Part shown: positions 45,365 through 55,905 of the stretch, piece after piece
How positions within the stretch are numbered: position 1 is the stretch's first letter
Layout: each line of letters begins with the position of its first letter
Origin: Anthoceros angustus
Taxonomy: Eukaryota; Streptophyta; Anthocerotopsida; Anthocerotales; Anthocerotaceae
Assembly: GCA_010909165.1 (NCBI GenBank)
Contig: VJWM01000044.1
Location: forward strand, 1,426,001-1,490,000
DNA length: 64,000 nucleotides
Direction of reading: 5' to 3'
Made by a program: the position numbers and the translations under genes
Notes under the pieces: generated by a model
What the model saw: the letters and a program-made list of their open reading frames with translations, nothing else
The model's database searches: none
What the model was told of the DNA's origin: nothing

Positions 45365-47353
45365 ATGGGCGGGGCATCGATGCAACTGGCGGGCTATGGC
45401 GTGGTGCGGAGGCTGAACCACCCGCCGGGCGGGCGACTGCACTACCTCCCGCTCCAGCTCCATCTCTGCGTGCTCTCCCTGGCCTCCGCCACCTCCACCG
45501 TCTGCCCAGCGCCGCTACCGCCCACCAATTCCGGCTCCTGCCCGCGCATCAGCCTGGCCATGGCGTTCCACGGGGCGGGGCAGCCCACGGCGGACGAGGC
45601 CACTGCCCTGGCCACGGTCCTCGAGTACCACGAGCGCACCAAGCACTCGCTGCGGAAGTACGCCCGCGGCCCGGGCGGCCTGGACTGGAGGAACCAGCCC
45701 AATCCCTTCCGCCGTTACCAGGGCGCGGAGCTGGTGTTGCTGGAGCATCTGCCCCCGGACCCGCTGGGCATGGCGGACCCTCCGTATCCACACGCCTTCC
45801 AGCCCGGGAAGGTGGGCACCCAGGAAGTCTCCCGCAGGTCCCTCTCGCAGCTGCTCTACGACAGCCTGGCTCTCTCGGCCTGGAAGCGGGCGGGGTCCTC
45901 CACCTGGTCGCTCCGGGTGAATCCCAGCAGCGGGAACCTCCATCCCACCGAAGGCTACATCGTCTCGGGCCCCGTCCCGGGAGTCTGCGATGAGCCTTTT
46001 GTGGGTCACTACGCCCCCAAGGAGCACGCGCTGGAGATCCGCGCCCGGCTCCCGGGCGAGGTGTGGGCGATCCTGGCCCGGGGCCGGGCTCCCGGGACCT
46101 TCTTCGTCGCCTTCTCCTCCATCTTCTGGCGGGAGGCTTGGAAGTACGGGGAGCGGGCATTCCGGTACTGCAATCACGACGTCGGGCACGCTGTGGCGGC
46201 TGTGGAGGTGGCCGCCGCCGGGTTAGGGTGGACGGCCAGGCTGCTGGACGCCTGGGAGGCCCCGCAGCTGCAGCGGCTGCTGGGTCTGGGGGATGGGCAC
46301 GGGCCGGTCCCGGATTCCGGCGGCCATGCCCCCAAGGGCAGGTTCCCGGAGCTGGAGCAGGAGCATCCCGACTGCCTGCTGGCCGTGTCTCCCAGCACAG
46401 GCGGCGGGAAGCTGCAGGATGCGGGGGCCGAGAAGGCTGTGGCGGCGGCTGTGGCGGGCAAGATGGAGGAGGTTAGGTTCCAAGGCGTGCGCAACTCGCT
46501 CAGCAGGGAGCATGTGAGGTGGGGGATCATCTACCAGGCAGCGGCAGCATCGCGGAAGGTGGGCGGGATGGAGGATCCGCCCAGCCGGGGAAGGGAGGCG
46601 GCGGAAGGATCTGCTCCGGGTGCTGCTCCCGATGTGTCTGTCTACGAGCCCTTCACGCTGCGGGAGGTGGTGAGGAAGCGACGGAGCGCGGTGGACATGG
46701 ATGGGCAGTACGGGATGCAGCGAGACGTCTTCTATGAGGTGCTGCGGAAGGCGATGCCAGCGGCCTCGGGGGACCCGGATAAGGCGCGGAACGTGCCGTT
46801 CGGGGCGTTGCCGTGGGATCCGCAATTGCACATGGCCATCTTCGTGCACAGGGTGGTGCGGTTGCCTCCCGGGCTCTACTTTCTGGTGCGGAACGCGGAG
46901 CACCAGGCTGCGCTGAGGCGGGCTATGCGGCCCGAGTTCGAGTGGAAGACGCCCGAGGATTGCCCTAAGGATCTGCCTCTGTACAGCCTCATGCTGGGAG
47001 ACTGCAAGACGCTCGCGGCTCAGGTTTCTTGCCAGCAGGAGATTGCCGGGGACAGCTGCTTCAGCTTGGGTATGATTGCGCGGTTTGAGCCGGCGTTGAG
47101 GGAGCGGGGGCCGTGGATGTATCCTCGGCTGTTCTGGGAATCGGGGGTTTTGGGGCAGATTCTGTACCTTGAGGCGCACGCTGTGGGGATATCCGCCACT
47201 GGGATTGGCTGTTACTTCGATGATTCTGTGCACGAGCTGCTGGGGATAAAGGACAAGGAGTTCCAAAGCTTGTATCACTTCACTGTGGGCATTCCGGTGG
47301 TGGACACGAGGATCATGAGCCTGCCCGCATATCCTGGCCCTTCTGTTGCGTAA
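45365..47353 (+). CDS. Double nitroreductase-fold (SagB-like) oxidoreductase, intronless and GC rich
   Basis: The 662-aa protein contains two FMN-dependent nitroreductase-like halves. The first (about 95-300) begins YHERTKHSLRKYARGPGGLD and has LSAWKRAG, the flavin-site-like SLRVNPSSGNLHPTEGYIV, and a helix-rich FRYCNHDVGHAVAAVEVAAA. The second (about 430-655) has LREVVRKRRSAVDMDGQY, PPGLYFLVRN and LGQILYLEAHAVGISATGIG, then VHELLGIKDKEFQSLYHFTV. Such SagB-type tandem proteins are common in bacteria, especially cyanobacteria and proteobacteria, where relatives oxidise azolines or act on unknown substrates. Start at 45365 leaves a 65-residue leader with hydroxylated residues that could be an organelle transit peptide; ATG 45560 (MAFHG) is an alternative. 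Absence of introns and GC content well above the neighbours' suggest bacterial ancestry or gene transfer. Confidence 0.82.
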   Translation: MGGASMQLAGYGVVRRLNHPPGGRLHYLPLQLHLCVLSLASATSTVCPAPLPPTNSGSCPRISLAMAFHGAGQPTADEATALATVLEYHERTKHSLRKYARGPGGLDWRNQPNPFRRYQGAELVLLEHLPPDPLGMADPPYPHAFQPGKVGTQEVSRRSLSQLLYDSLALSAWKRAGSSTWSLRVNPSSGNLHPTEGYIVSGPVPGVCDEPFVGHYAPKEHALEIRARLPGEVWAILARGRAPGTFFVAFSSIFWREAWKYGERAFRYCNHDVGHAVAAVEVAAAGLGWTARLLDAWEAPQLQRLLGLGDGHGPVPDSGGHAPKGRFPELEQEHPDCLLAVSPSTGGGKLQDAGAEKAVAAAVAGKMEEVRFQGVRNSLSREHVRWGIIYQAAAASRKVGGMEDPPSRGREAAEGSAPGAAPDVSVYEPFTLREVVRKRRSAVDMDGQYGMQRDVFYEVLRKAMPAASGDPDKARNVPFGALPWDPQLHMAIFVHRVVRLPPGLYFLVRNAEHQAALRRAMRPEFEWKTPEDCPKDLPLYSLMLGDCKTLAAQVSCQQEIAGDSCFSLGMIARFEPALRERGPWMYPRLFWESGVLGQILYLEAHAVGISATGIGCYFDDSVHELLGIKDKEFQSLYHFTVGIPVVDTRIMSLPAYPGPSVA

Positions 47354-47827
47354 TTCGCATGCCTTTTCCTTCGCTTCGCACACAGTGTAATCTTGTACCA
47401 TAGAGGATGTTCCCAGGCAGGCTGAAGAGAATGCAAAACGTAAAGATGTGAAAAAACACTTGAACAGAGTGGTGCCCACGGTTCACATTCGAGCAGTGTT
47501 GTGCAAGAAGCTGCGAAGATGTGTTGAAACCCCTGAGGCCGGGTTCAGTGAATGTGTGTGCTTTCGTACTCTGGCGTGCATATCTAGGTCACATGGTTCC
47601 CAGGAGATATGAAGATTCGTGTGTGCGGCAGAACACAGATTTTCTTCACACAACTTCACCACAATCATCGTATTTACATCTGGTGTGATAGGAGAATTGT
47701 ACATCTGCCGGAGTACTGGTCTTTTAAATCAGGTGAATGGCACAATGCGTACTATACTGCCACTCCTTATTGCACAAATAGCTTCAAAAAAAGAAAACCT
47801 GTTCTATATTGTACACAGCTTAGAATT

Positions 47828-50800
47828 CTAGATTACAAGACGTCTTGCCAAGTACCACATGTGCCAAGTCTGTCCAACCAAACTCAGGAGGTTGACCAGA
47901 GAAGAATATCCATGCAGGATGTTGAAGTGCTTCACCAATTCAGCATCCGGACCTGTGCTTGCTGCCTTACCACCTGCTGCACCGTCTTGTGTTCCTTCCT
48001 CTTTCTCTAGCTTCAACCTCTCGAACATGAGCTGTTCCCATCCAGGAAGTGCATGGTTAGATTGGAAAACCAGCGACATACTAGGAGGGAAGAAGGGTGA
48101 AGTTTCACTCACCTTGGACACTTGCGGCTCCAGGTAGAAAGCGTTGATCAGATTTGCCGACAAACTGAAACAGAGAGTCATGAACTGCAGTCTTTCGGAA
48201 GCATCTGAAGATGACCAAGGATGTCGAAGCATATGCATTAGAAGGGTAGAGGCTTGAGCCACTGCTGCCACCATGAGAGACGCGGGAAACAAACGGCTTT
48301 GCACATATCCGAACTGCTGCCTCGGCAGGGCCTTCGACAGAACTTGTCCCGAAATGAAAGTCATCCACACGGATGTCCCAAAGCTCAGGGAGAAGGAAGC
48401 TAAATGGATCAACCGTCCCAGAGACGTGAAGACACCTCCGGCAGGTAACTCTGACACCTTCTCCACCGGTAAGTCCTCCGTCTCCGCCTTTGGCAGGGCC
48501 GCAGGACCCTGGGACAGGTTGGCGACAAACTCATCCGCTTGTTTTGTCTGCTCCCGCTGGTTTGTACTGTCGTCCGGGCGTCCGACATCAGGATTGGCCA
48601 AATCATCTTCCTTCTGCTGTTTCTCCTGATCCGCACTGGCCGCTTCAGGTTTGCTATCACTTTTGGATATCTTTTCGATCTCGTAGGCTCCTGCCGCTCC
48701 AGCAATCGGTCCTACTGCTTCCAGATAGTCCATTCCGCAAGCCCGGCACCCCGAAGCGTCGTGCGAAGCTCTAGAATTCTTACCCTGATGCTGCCCAACT
48801 GGCTCACCTGTCGTCTCGTTGGCTGCATCTTCGGAGTCCTCTGCATTGCCCGCAATTTGCTGACCTGCAGTGGTCACAATATCCCGAAATGAGCCAGGAG
48901 CGAAATCCTGGCCACACTTGCACTCGCACTCTCCTCCTCGTTCCTGCTTACCGTGAATCCAGGGATAGAATTCTTGATCCTTTTCATCGTGATCCTCCGG
49001 AATCAAACTCCTAGCACCACCGAGGTGCCCTCCAAGTCTCTCCGACCCATGTGAGACCGCACCCTGTAGCCTCCTCGCAGCGTCCGAACCTGGCGATTCA
49101 CAAGCCTGACTGACATTGCGCCTCGTGTCCGCGTTGTCTCCGGGTTTGAGCCTTTCCTCCTGTGATGCATGCGTGATACAGCCCACCAGAAGTCAGGGGT
49201 TAGATCACTTCGGTCGCCAATTTCAAGATAAAGCATGTCACACGTCCAGAAATCGAGGCTGCTCTGATGAGCAAGAACCGATGTCGTGGAATGGGTGATG
49301 GTTTCTTCAAAAGCAGGATTGGGTTTATGCAACGCCCTTGTTCTTTATTCACAAAATCGGACATATCTACATCAGACATTTTCCCACACGGACGCAGCTC
49401 ATCCATACAAACGCAAAAGTAGGGTTCAAGAGCTGGAGTGCAACAGGTTTTCACTGACCCCCAGCTTCTCGCCAGCCTCCGCTGCGCTTTCCTTAGCTCT
49501 GTCTGCGTACTCAGACACCTTCTCAGCCCCAGATTTGGCAGTGTCCTTAGCACTATCGTAGTATGACTTTTGAGGCTGAGCATCTGCAGACAGGGCCAAC
49601 TTGTGCTTCAGAAACTCGTAAAAACTCCCTTCCTCATCCTCACGCTGACCGACTCCTACAGCCTGTCTCAAGTACTCTACTCCAGATCCATAGCCCCCTG
49701 AGACTGCGTCAGGAACTCCCTTCATGTTTTCCACAAGTGCTGCTCTCGCATCATTCAGCTGCTCGTTGAGTTTGTCTAAGGCCTCTGTCAATTTACCTTT
49801 AGGTGATCCGTCCTTTCCAAACCTCTCCCTCAATTCCTCAAGAATACTCTTTCCTTCATCCTTGGAGCTGTAGATGGATAGCTTCTCCCTCAAGATGTCC
49901 AACGGGCCTTTCCTTTCCTCTCGAGTAAATCCTTGAAGCGTATCCTTCAACCCCTCGATGATCCCCTTTCTTTCCTCTCCGCTGGACCCTGCTAACCTCT
50001 TGGTGATGTCATCAAGAGTTGGAGCCTTTCCTCCTTCCCCTTGGAAACTGTAGTAGGCAGAGCTGAAGTACGCAGACACCCTCGCTTTCCACGCCTCCAC
50101 TGCCCCTTTCTCTTCGTCTTGCGAAATGTAGCTAGACAGTCTCTCCTTCAATCCATCCAGAATCCCCCTCCTCTCTTCCTTGCTGTACCCTGCCAGCATT
50201 TCCCGCACCCCATCGAGAATCGTCCTCCTGTCGTCTTTCCTGCATGTCGTGGCCAGCTTTCTGGCATACTCCTCAATTGCGCTCCTCTTGTCGTCCTCAT
50301 CTTTAACAGTAAACCCTGGGACCTTTTCTTTAATATAATCCAGAATTTGCTTCCTTTCCTCGTTGTCGTACCCGGACAGCGTCTTCCTGAACTCATCAAG
50401 AAATCCCTTTTTCTGTTCTTCATTATCACCACTCGCCAGCCTCCTTTTCAGAGCCTCCAGAGGCCCCTCACCTGATGAGCCATAGGAAAGACCTTCCCCC
50501 ACATTAGGCATGTGCTCACCCACGTCGCGAGCTCGTTGCTTCAGACCTTCTGTAGCCTCCCCCACTTTCGTCTTCACATACCCTGGTTGCTGCGTCTCTT
50601 GAGTCTCCTGACCGAAGCTCGGCATCTTGCTGCTCACATAGTTCAAGGTATCCTGGCAATGCAACAACAACCCAGTTCTCCCAACATATAGAGAAACCCC
50701 ATGAAAGAAAGCTCAGGCAAACATAGAATTCAAGCAACCCTTACCTCAACTGTCTCCTTGACTCCTCGAGGCGCTTGCTTCACGCTCTCGTATGCACTGG

Positions 50801-52031
50801 AGCCTGCACCAGAAACCGTCTCGTAAGCAGAGCTTCCCGCCTCACTCACCGCTCCTCCTGCAGCATGCGCAACAAACGTTAACGATGTCAAAGACCCGCA
50901 ACCAAAAAAGTCTCACCTTGATGAGCCTCGTTTCCACTCTCACCTGCCTTTGCCGGGAACTCGCGAAGGATCTGGATGGCAATGTAAACGGCTTCATAAG
51001 TCGAGCCGGCTCCTTGAGACGCCCTGTCAAATGCGAGCCCCGCCTGCTCCTTGGCAGTCCGGTACACCGACCCAGCGGCATCGGCAGCTTTGTCCCTGGC
51101 AGTACCGTAAGCTCCACCCGCCGTCTCAGCGGCTGACCCCGCAGTTCGAGACGCTGTCTCGTAGGCAGAGCCAGCTGCCTGTCTGGCTGAGTCCGCAACG
51201 CTCCCAAGTGTCTCCTTAGCCTTGTCCGCTGCGCTGCCCACAGTCTCCTTGGCTTTCCCTGCCGTGTCCCCCAAAGTGGAGAATGTGGATTGGGCTCCCT
51301 CCTGCAACCTCTCTCCAGCCTTCTTCAAGGACTCCGAAGCCTGCTCACCATAGCCTGCTGCATCCGAGCAACACACATTTTGTTCCAGTCAATTGTGGTC
51401 GTCCAGAGCAGCGTGTCCAGGGCCATCAAAGCAGGCCAGCGAAATCGCTCCAAGAAGGACTGGACTGACATTCCTTACCTGTGCTCTCCTGAGCCCTGGC
51501 AGGCACTTTCTGCGACTTGTGGAACAATGCCTCCCTAACATGCGCGGCAGCTTCACTGGCAGCCGCGCTGGCCTCCGCGAGCTTCTCCTTCGCCTTCTGC
51601 CACTTGCTCACCTCCTCCGCCTCGTGATGCTCCGCGCTCTTGCCAAACCCTACCGTCTCCGCCGCCCGGCTGAGCAGCCCGGGCTGGGCCTCCTGCGGGT
51701 CCGGCTCGTTCTTCAACTCGGTGATGTCAAACAAACTGGCCCCCGACCTCGTCTCCGCGCCAGGATCCTCGCACTCAGGCCTCGCCCCCACGGCGCTCTG
51801 CACTCGTTCCGCCACATTGGACGCGGCGTCCCGAATGCTCTCCCCAGTCCTCTCAGCGTACTGCGACGCACTCTGGTACGTGTCCCTGGTCGCATCCTTC
51901 ACCCCTTTCAGCACAGACGACGGCAGAGAACCGTCTTCCTCCTGAGACCGCACGTACAGCGGGTCCGGGGACAGAAAAGCCACCGCTGCCACAGCGGCGA
52001 GCAGCAGCAGCAGCGCCACGAAGTTCTTCAT
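47828..52031 (-). CDS. LEA-repeat protein fused to DUF4149 (TMEM205-like) membrane domain, six exons
   Basis: Exons 52031-51479, 51357-50944, 50857-50745, 50652-49459, 49159-48113 and 48031-47828 join in frame to 1174 aa. A signal anchor (MKNFVALLLLLAAVAAVAFL) is followed by LEA-like 11-mer helical repeats (AERTGESIRDAASNVAERV; TAGKAKETVGSAADKAKET). Exon 4 (about 361-758) holds at least eight imperfect 35-40 residue repeats of the form EERKGILDGLKERLSSY, an unusual expansion. After a polar linker with two CxxC-like pairs (CECKC, CRAC) comes DUF4149 (about 1000-1174): GRLIHLASFSLSFGTSVWM, LFPASLMVAAVAQASTLL, YLEPQVSK-LMFERLKLEKEEG, SSLVNLLSLVGQTWHMWYL. Arabidopsis At1g72100 has the same domain pair but is much shorter. 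LEA segments protect membranes or proteins during drying; expression in desiccation is inferred. The 83-bp last intron is open in frame and would add 27 residues if retained. Confidence 0.87.
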
Positions 52032-52828
52032 TCTTCCAAATCCCAGCTACAGGTCACCAACACTTCAATGTTCCACAGTCCCGAAAGATTATCCCCGTCT
52101 CGTCCACTGCAAACACAGCTCCAGCGCTCAGGTGTGCTGACTATGCTCTCAGCCTCGGCTCAATGCTCCATGGCCTGCAGAGTCCACAAGCTCTCCGCAT
52201 CCACAGTGGCAGCAATCTCGTCCAAAATGGTAACCACGACTCGGCAGACTAAGTCCAGCAAGCATCCCACAATCTGCACATTATGCATCGGCGCATCCAG
52301 CATCCATCAGCCGCAGCACAACGCAATGTGAAGCATTCCGATCGAGCAGCCGCAGCTGGATTTGCAAGATGAAGTGTCCCCGCCACCTGAGGATGACATG
52401 CAGTTCCACGTAGCAGCACCACAGCCCGACAGCTGCAGCCACCGTCGACACCTTGCAAAGGGCTCGCACGTGGCCAGCCGTTTCCCGGTTACTTGGAGCT
52501 GCTGCACAGGCTGATGCCGGTTGCGACATGTACGGCCCCAGCCAATCGCCAGCTGGTAAATCGAAACTTGTCATCCCTGGAACGCTTGGAAACGAACTCC
52601 TGGTACATGGCCGGTATCACATTCGTCTCTTGACGTTCTTGGTTCAGTTTTCTCGCTGTATGAAAATCTGGCCCATTCTAAGCCTGTTATGTTGAAGGAA
52701 TCAGAGTTTTAATGAAAATCTGGCTCCTTCTGAGCGAGTTCCGAGTCATTCATCTTCTCATGGCATCGCATCGATTCAAGTTTCAAGTTTATAACGAATT
52801 GGCACCATTTTCTTACGGACGACCACAT
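52032..52828. promoter_or_regulatory. Promoter of the LEA-DUF4149 gene and 3' flank of the GT92 gene
   Basis: Both neighbours are on the minus strand, so this ~800 bp holds the LEA gene's upstream region. An ACGTGG-type core (gctcgcacgtggcc, 52467) resembles an ABA-response element, which would fit a stress-inducible LEA gene, but one copy is weak evidence. Confidence 0.4.
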
Positions 52829-54738
52829 TCAAACCAGGCTGGTGGCGTTTCTTTGTGCAAAGAAGAGGCGTATGAAGTGTTTGGCAGCAGCGACCCCGGG
52901 CAGAATGCCATCGTCGAAGTCCCAGTCATAAAGGATGTTTTTGTGCGGGGTGGAGTGCGCCTGTGCGTGGCTCACAGTTGGCTTCACCCAAAGGCCGCAG
53001 AGCTCCGACCGCTTCTTGGTGATGCTGTCGTGGTAGTGGTAGTAGGCGGCCTCTCTGTCTCTGTGCAACACCCGCTTTCTCAGCTCCTTAGGCATCAACG
53101 TGTGGTGGATTCCGGTGCTGAAAACTCTTCTCGGCTGAAGGACCACGTACTTCTGCTCCGCAGAGATGTCCGGCCCCTTGCGGAACAAGAGTCTTTCTGC
53201 GGTCCACCGTGTGTCCTCCTCCACCGCTGGTGCCCTGCAAAGAAGCTCACGGTTGGCCATGGCCCCAGGTGCTGCAAACGATTCGCTGATCGGGAAATTC
53301 ATGATTGCAAGAAGCTACCGGAGAATCGGATGAGATATCTACCTCCAGCTCGCAGTCGGACTGGGAGTCGGAGTGGGAGTGGGAGTAGGAGGGGAAGGCT
53401 GCACTTCCCGGCAGAGCTTGTCGGAAAACTTCACCTGCACAAACCGGAGCACGTCCTGGTCCGAATGCGCCTTCACAACGGTCTGAAGGGTGTTGGGCGG
53501 TCTGAACAGGATGTACTCGTCGATGTCGAAGAACCAGATCCTCCGAGCCACCAGCCTGTGCTTGTACATGCAGTCATTGATGATGAGGGCTTGGTGAAAG
53601 TAGAAGCCCTCGAAGTCCTGCACATTTCGGACATCGTGGATGGTAACGATGCCCAGCTCCACCCATGGCTGCAAGGCCTGCAGAGATTTGTCGTCACCCA
53701 ATTCCCACATGCAATTAGTCACTGCGTTTAACCCAACGCAGTTAACTGCCAGCAGTAGGAATCTCTGACAAGCCGTTCTCAATATACCTTCCGCATCTCC
53801 TCATTCCCGCTAACAGCCCCTCCATCGTTGATCACGAAGTGTGACTTGTTCCCGAACACATAGAAATGGTACGAAAGCCATTCGCTGATGGCCAGGACAC
53901 TGACATTACCATAAATCGGAGACCCGCAATACAGGTCCTCATACAAAAAGCTTGCCGGATCGAATGCCGCTGAGAAGTTGCCCAGCTTCCGCTGCGCATC
54001 AGGCCTCTCTGTGGCAGCAACAACCTGCAACGACGGCACCACCGGCACCTGCTGGGTGTCTGGCTCATGATCAGAAATTCCTGAGGCCAATCTCGAGAAC
54101 ACTCGGCGCCGCAGCTCCCTGGGCATCCAGTCATCCTGCTTGGCCGGGCCTGCCCACCCGACCAGCTGCTTCCCAAGCCTGGGCCCGGAAAGCCGCACCA
54201 AAAGCGCCCCTCCTGCTCCTTTCTCCCCAACCGGTCCCGGGAAGGTGCACCCGATCACCAAGGCGATGTACGGCCCCGGCCTGAAATCCGAGCCTGGCGT
54301 GTCCACCCGCTCCGCCTCCGAGCTGGAAGAAAAAGCCTCCCCCGCCGCGTCGACCCAGAAACACTCCCACCTCGTGTCGCCCAAGGCGTGCTTGTTGTAC
54401 ACCCGATTCGGGCCGAGTCCCAGCACCACCCAGCTGCCCGGCCCCGTGCGGTAGGCCGCTGTCACCACCAGAGTGTACGCGGAAGATCCCACTGCGCGGA
54501 ACGGAAACGGGAGGGGAAGCGGGAGCGGGTCCGATTCCTGCGACGGCGATGAGGTGGAGGTCGCAGGCAGGCTCGTCAACGGCAGCGGCCTCGCCAGCGC
54601 CAGGTCGTAGCCGATGGAGCTTAGAATCAACTCCGGCTTGAACACGTTGAGCAGCAGAATGAGCGTCGTGCTCACAGCGGAGATGGCAGCCAAGACAGCC
54701 ACAGCCGCCGTCGGCGCGTTGCGGTCCATGCTCCTCAT
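52829..54738 (-). CDS. GT92 (DUF23) glycosyltransferase, galactan-synthase-like, three exons
   Basis: Exons 54738-53788, 53677-53343 and 53285-52829 join in frame to 580 aa (introns 110 and 57 bp). It is a type II membrane protein: short cytosolic start, anchor AAVAVLAAISAVSTTLILLL, stem, then the lumenal GT92 domain. Landmarks are WLSYHFYVFGNKSHFVINDG, LQPWVELGIVTIHDVR, the DxD metal site in IWFFDIDEYILF (about 368-372), FEGFYFHQALIINDCMYKHR, KYVVLQPRRVFSTGIHHTL and YYHYHDSI. Plant GT92 members (GALS) extend beta-1,4-galactan side chains of pectin in the Golgi; this substrate is inferred. A PTPTPTPTPSP tract at about 413-425 just before the second intron is atypical. The protein is longer than the approximately 500 aa of flowering-plant GALS. 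Confidence 0.87.
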
Positions 54739-55199
54739 CCCGCTGTCTCCCACATGTTTCCGCGAATGAGAGAATTTTTCTGCTTCCTCGCTTGGGGCAA
54801 GCCTTGGGGTTGGCCATGGCTCTTCCTGGCGAGCGAGAGCCTAATCATCGCGGTTGAGGCAAGCTGCGCATAGTTTTTGGCCTTGCAAAATATTCTGCCA
54901 TGTCATACCCTAATTATTCCATAACTTTATTCTCCCGCTAACCTATGGCTGCTGATGGCATCTCCGGCTCGTCTGCGGACCTCGAGGCAGTCGAGAATTC
55001 GCACCTGTTTGACTTCCCAAATGCGGAAACGCACTACACTTCTGCAAAAGCTCATTCGCCTCTAGCCAGCGATTTGAAGTATTAAACAGGTTTTGGCGGT
55101 ATATAACTTTATCAACATCTATAGTAACAAAGTTGGCTCGAGTGCTTTGCAAGAAAGCTCCATGGAGAGGCATGTTTAGAAGAGCAGCTTACTAAGAGC
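54739..55199. other. Upstream region of the GT92 gene
   Basis: GC-rich to about 54840, then AT richer. A 76-codon minus-strand frame at 54943-55173 (NFVTIDVDKVIYRQNLFNT...) has no family I can name. No gene is called. Confidence 0.4.
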
Positions 55200-55720
55200 A
55201 TGTTAAGCATGCAGCCCTAGGAAGTATATGGTAGTAAATAATAGCTTAAAGCTTAAGTAAGTAGTTACTAAGATTGTAGCTAGGGCTTGAGTATAAAAGG
55301 AGACCTAGCCCTGGGCTAAAGATAGTATAGTTCAGCCTTGAGAGCACTTGTTGCGTGGGTTGTGCCTTTAGAGCACTTGTTGTTTGGGCTGTGCCTTGAG
55401 AGCACTTGTTGCTTGGGCTGTAAGCACCTAAGGGGAGTGCTGTGAAGGAGCTTTGTGGAGGAGGTCAAGTGAAGGGAGAACTAAGCTCCTAGCTTAGGCA
55501 AAGATGGGGAGTTCTCTCTAGCCCTCCAGCTCTGTATGTTCTTGTTGACTCGTGGATTTAGAATAAAGAGCAGCGGCAAGGGTGCTGTCTGCGAGTCCTT
55601 CTTGAAGAGGAGGGCGGGCTACTTGGAGGCCTAGTGCTGTATCTGGTGCTGATTTATTACTCTGGTCTTTGCTTCTAATTGCGTGGTTTCCCCACCCCGT
55701 TGAAGAGGGGGTGTTACTTC
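55200..55720 (+). mobile_element. LTR-like unit with TATA box, poly(A) signal and internal repeats
   Basis: It starts near tgttaagcatgcag and has a tataaaag box (55292), three ~35-bp repeats of gagcacttgttg...gggctgtgcc (55339-55420), and aataaagagcagc (55562). The right end resembles the unit at 31140-31565 (tgcgagtcc, gcgggctacttggagg, ggggtgttac). These modules in this order fit a solo LTR of a Copia-like element. Terminal TG...CA and target-site duplications are not clear. Confidence 0.55.
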
Positions 55721-55734
55721 TATGGTATTTTTGT

Positions 55735-55905
55735 ATCAGAGTGGCGCAGTGGAAGCGGGTTATATGGGGCAGGTTGTGTGTCACACGTTTTTTTTGTCCA
55801 GTACTCTCCATTTAGATGCCGAGGCATCTTTAAGATTCCTTCATCATGACGTAAATCCGTCCTTAGTGGACTAAAATAAAATTCTTCTTCTTCTTCTTCT
55901 ATACG
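55735..55905 (+). mobile_element. SINE-like chimera: initiator tRNA-Met 5' half plus LINE-type 3' tail
   Basis: 55735-55757 matches the 5' half of plant initiator tRNA-Met at nearly every base (atcagagtggcgcagtggaa, then gcg), including a perfect Pol III A box (tggcgcagtgg, 55742-55752). The anticodon arm and B box are absent. The unit ends at 55851-55905 with the tail also found on LINE fragments here (ccgtccttagtggac, aataaaattc, TTC run). A tRNA head with a LINE-matching tail is the classic SINE design. It abuts the LTR-like unit. Confidence 0.6.

Noticed and set aside
46223-47479. 418-codon minus-strand frame opposite the nitroreductase gene
   Set aside because: Arg/His/Pro-rich shadow of a GC-rich coding region; the plus strand has clear flavin-fold motifs.
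51393-52331. 312-codon plus-strand frame
   Set aside because: Antisense to exon 1 of the LEA-DUF4149 gene; no domain.
52712-53731. 339-codon plus-strand frame
   Set aside because: Antisense to GT92 exons 2 and 3, which join in frame with good splice sites and carry DIDEY and YYHYH motifs.
55735-55757. Functional initiator tRNA-Met gene
   Set aside because: Only the 5' half matches; anticodon loop, T arm (B box) and acceptor 3' strand are absent.
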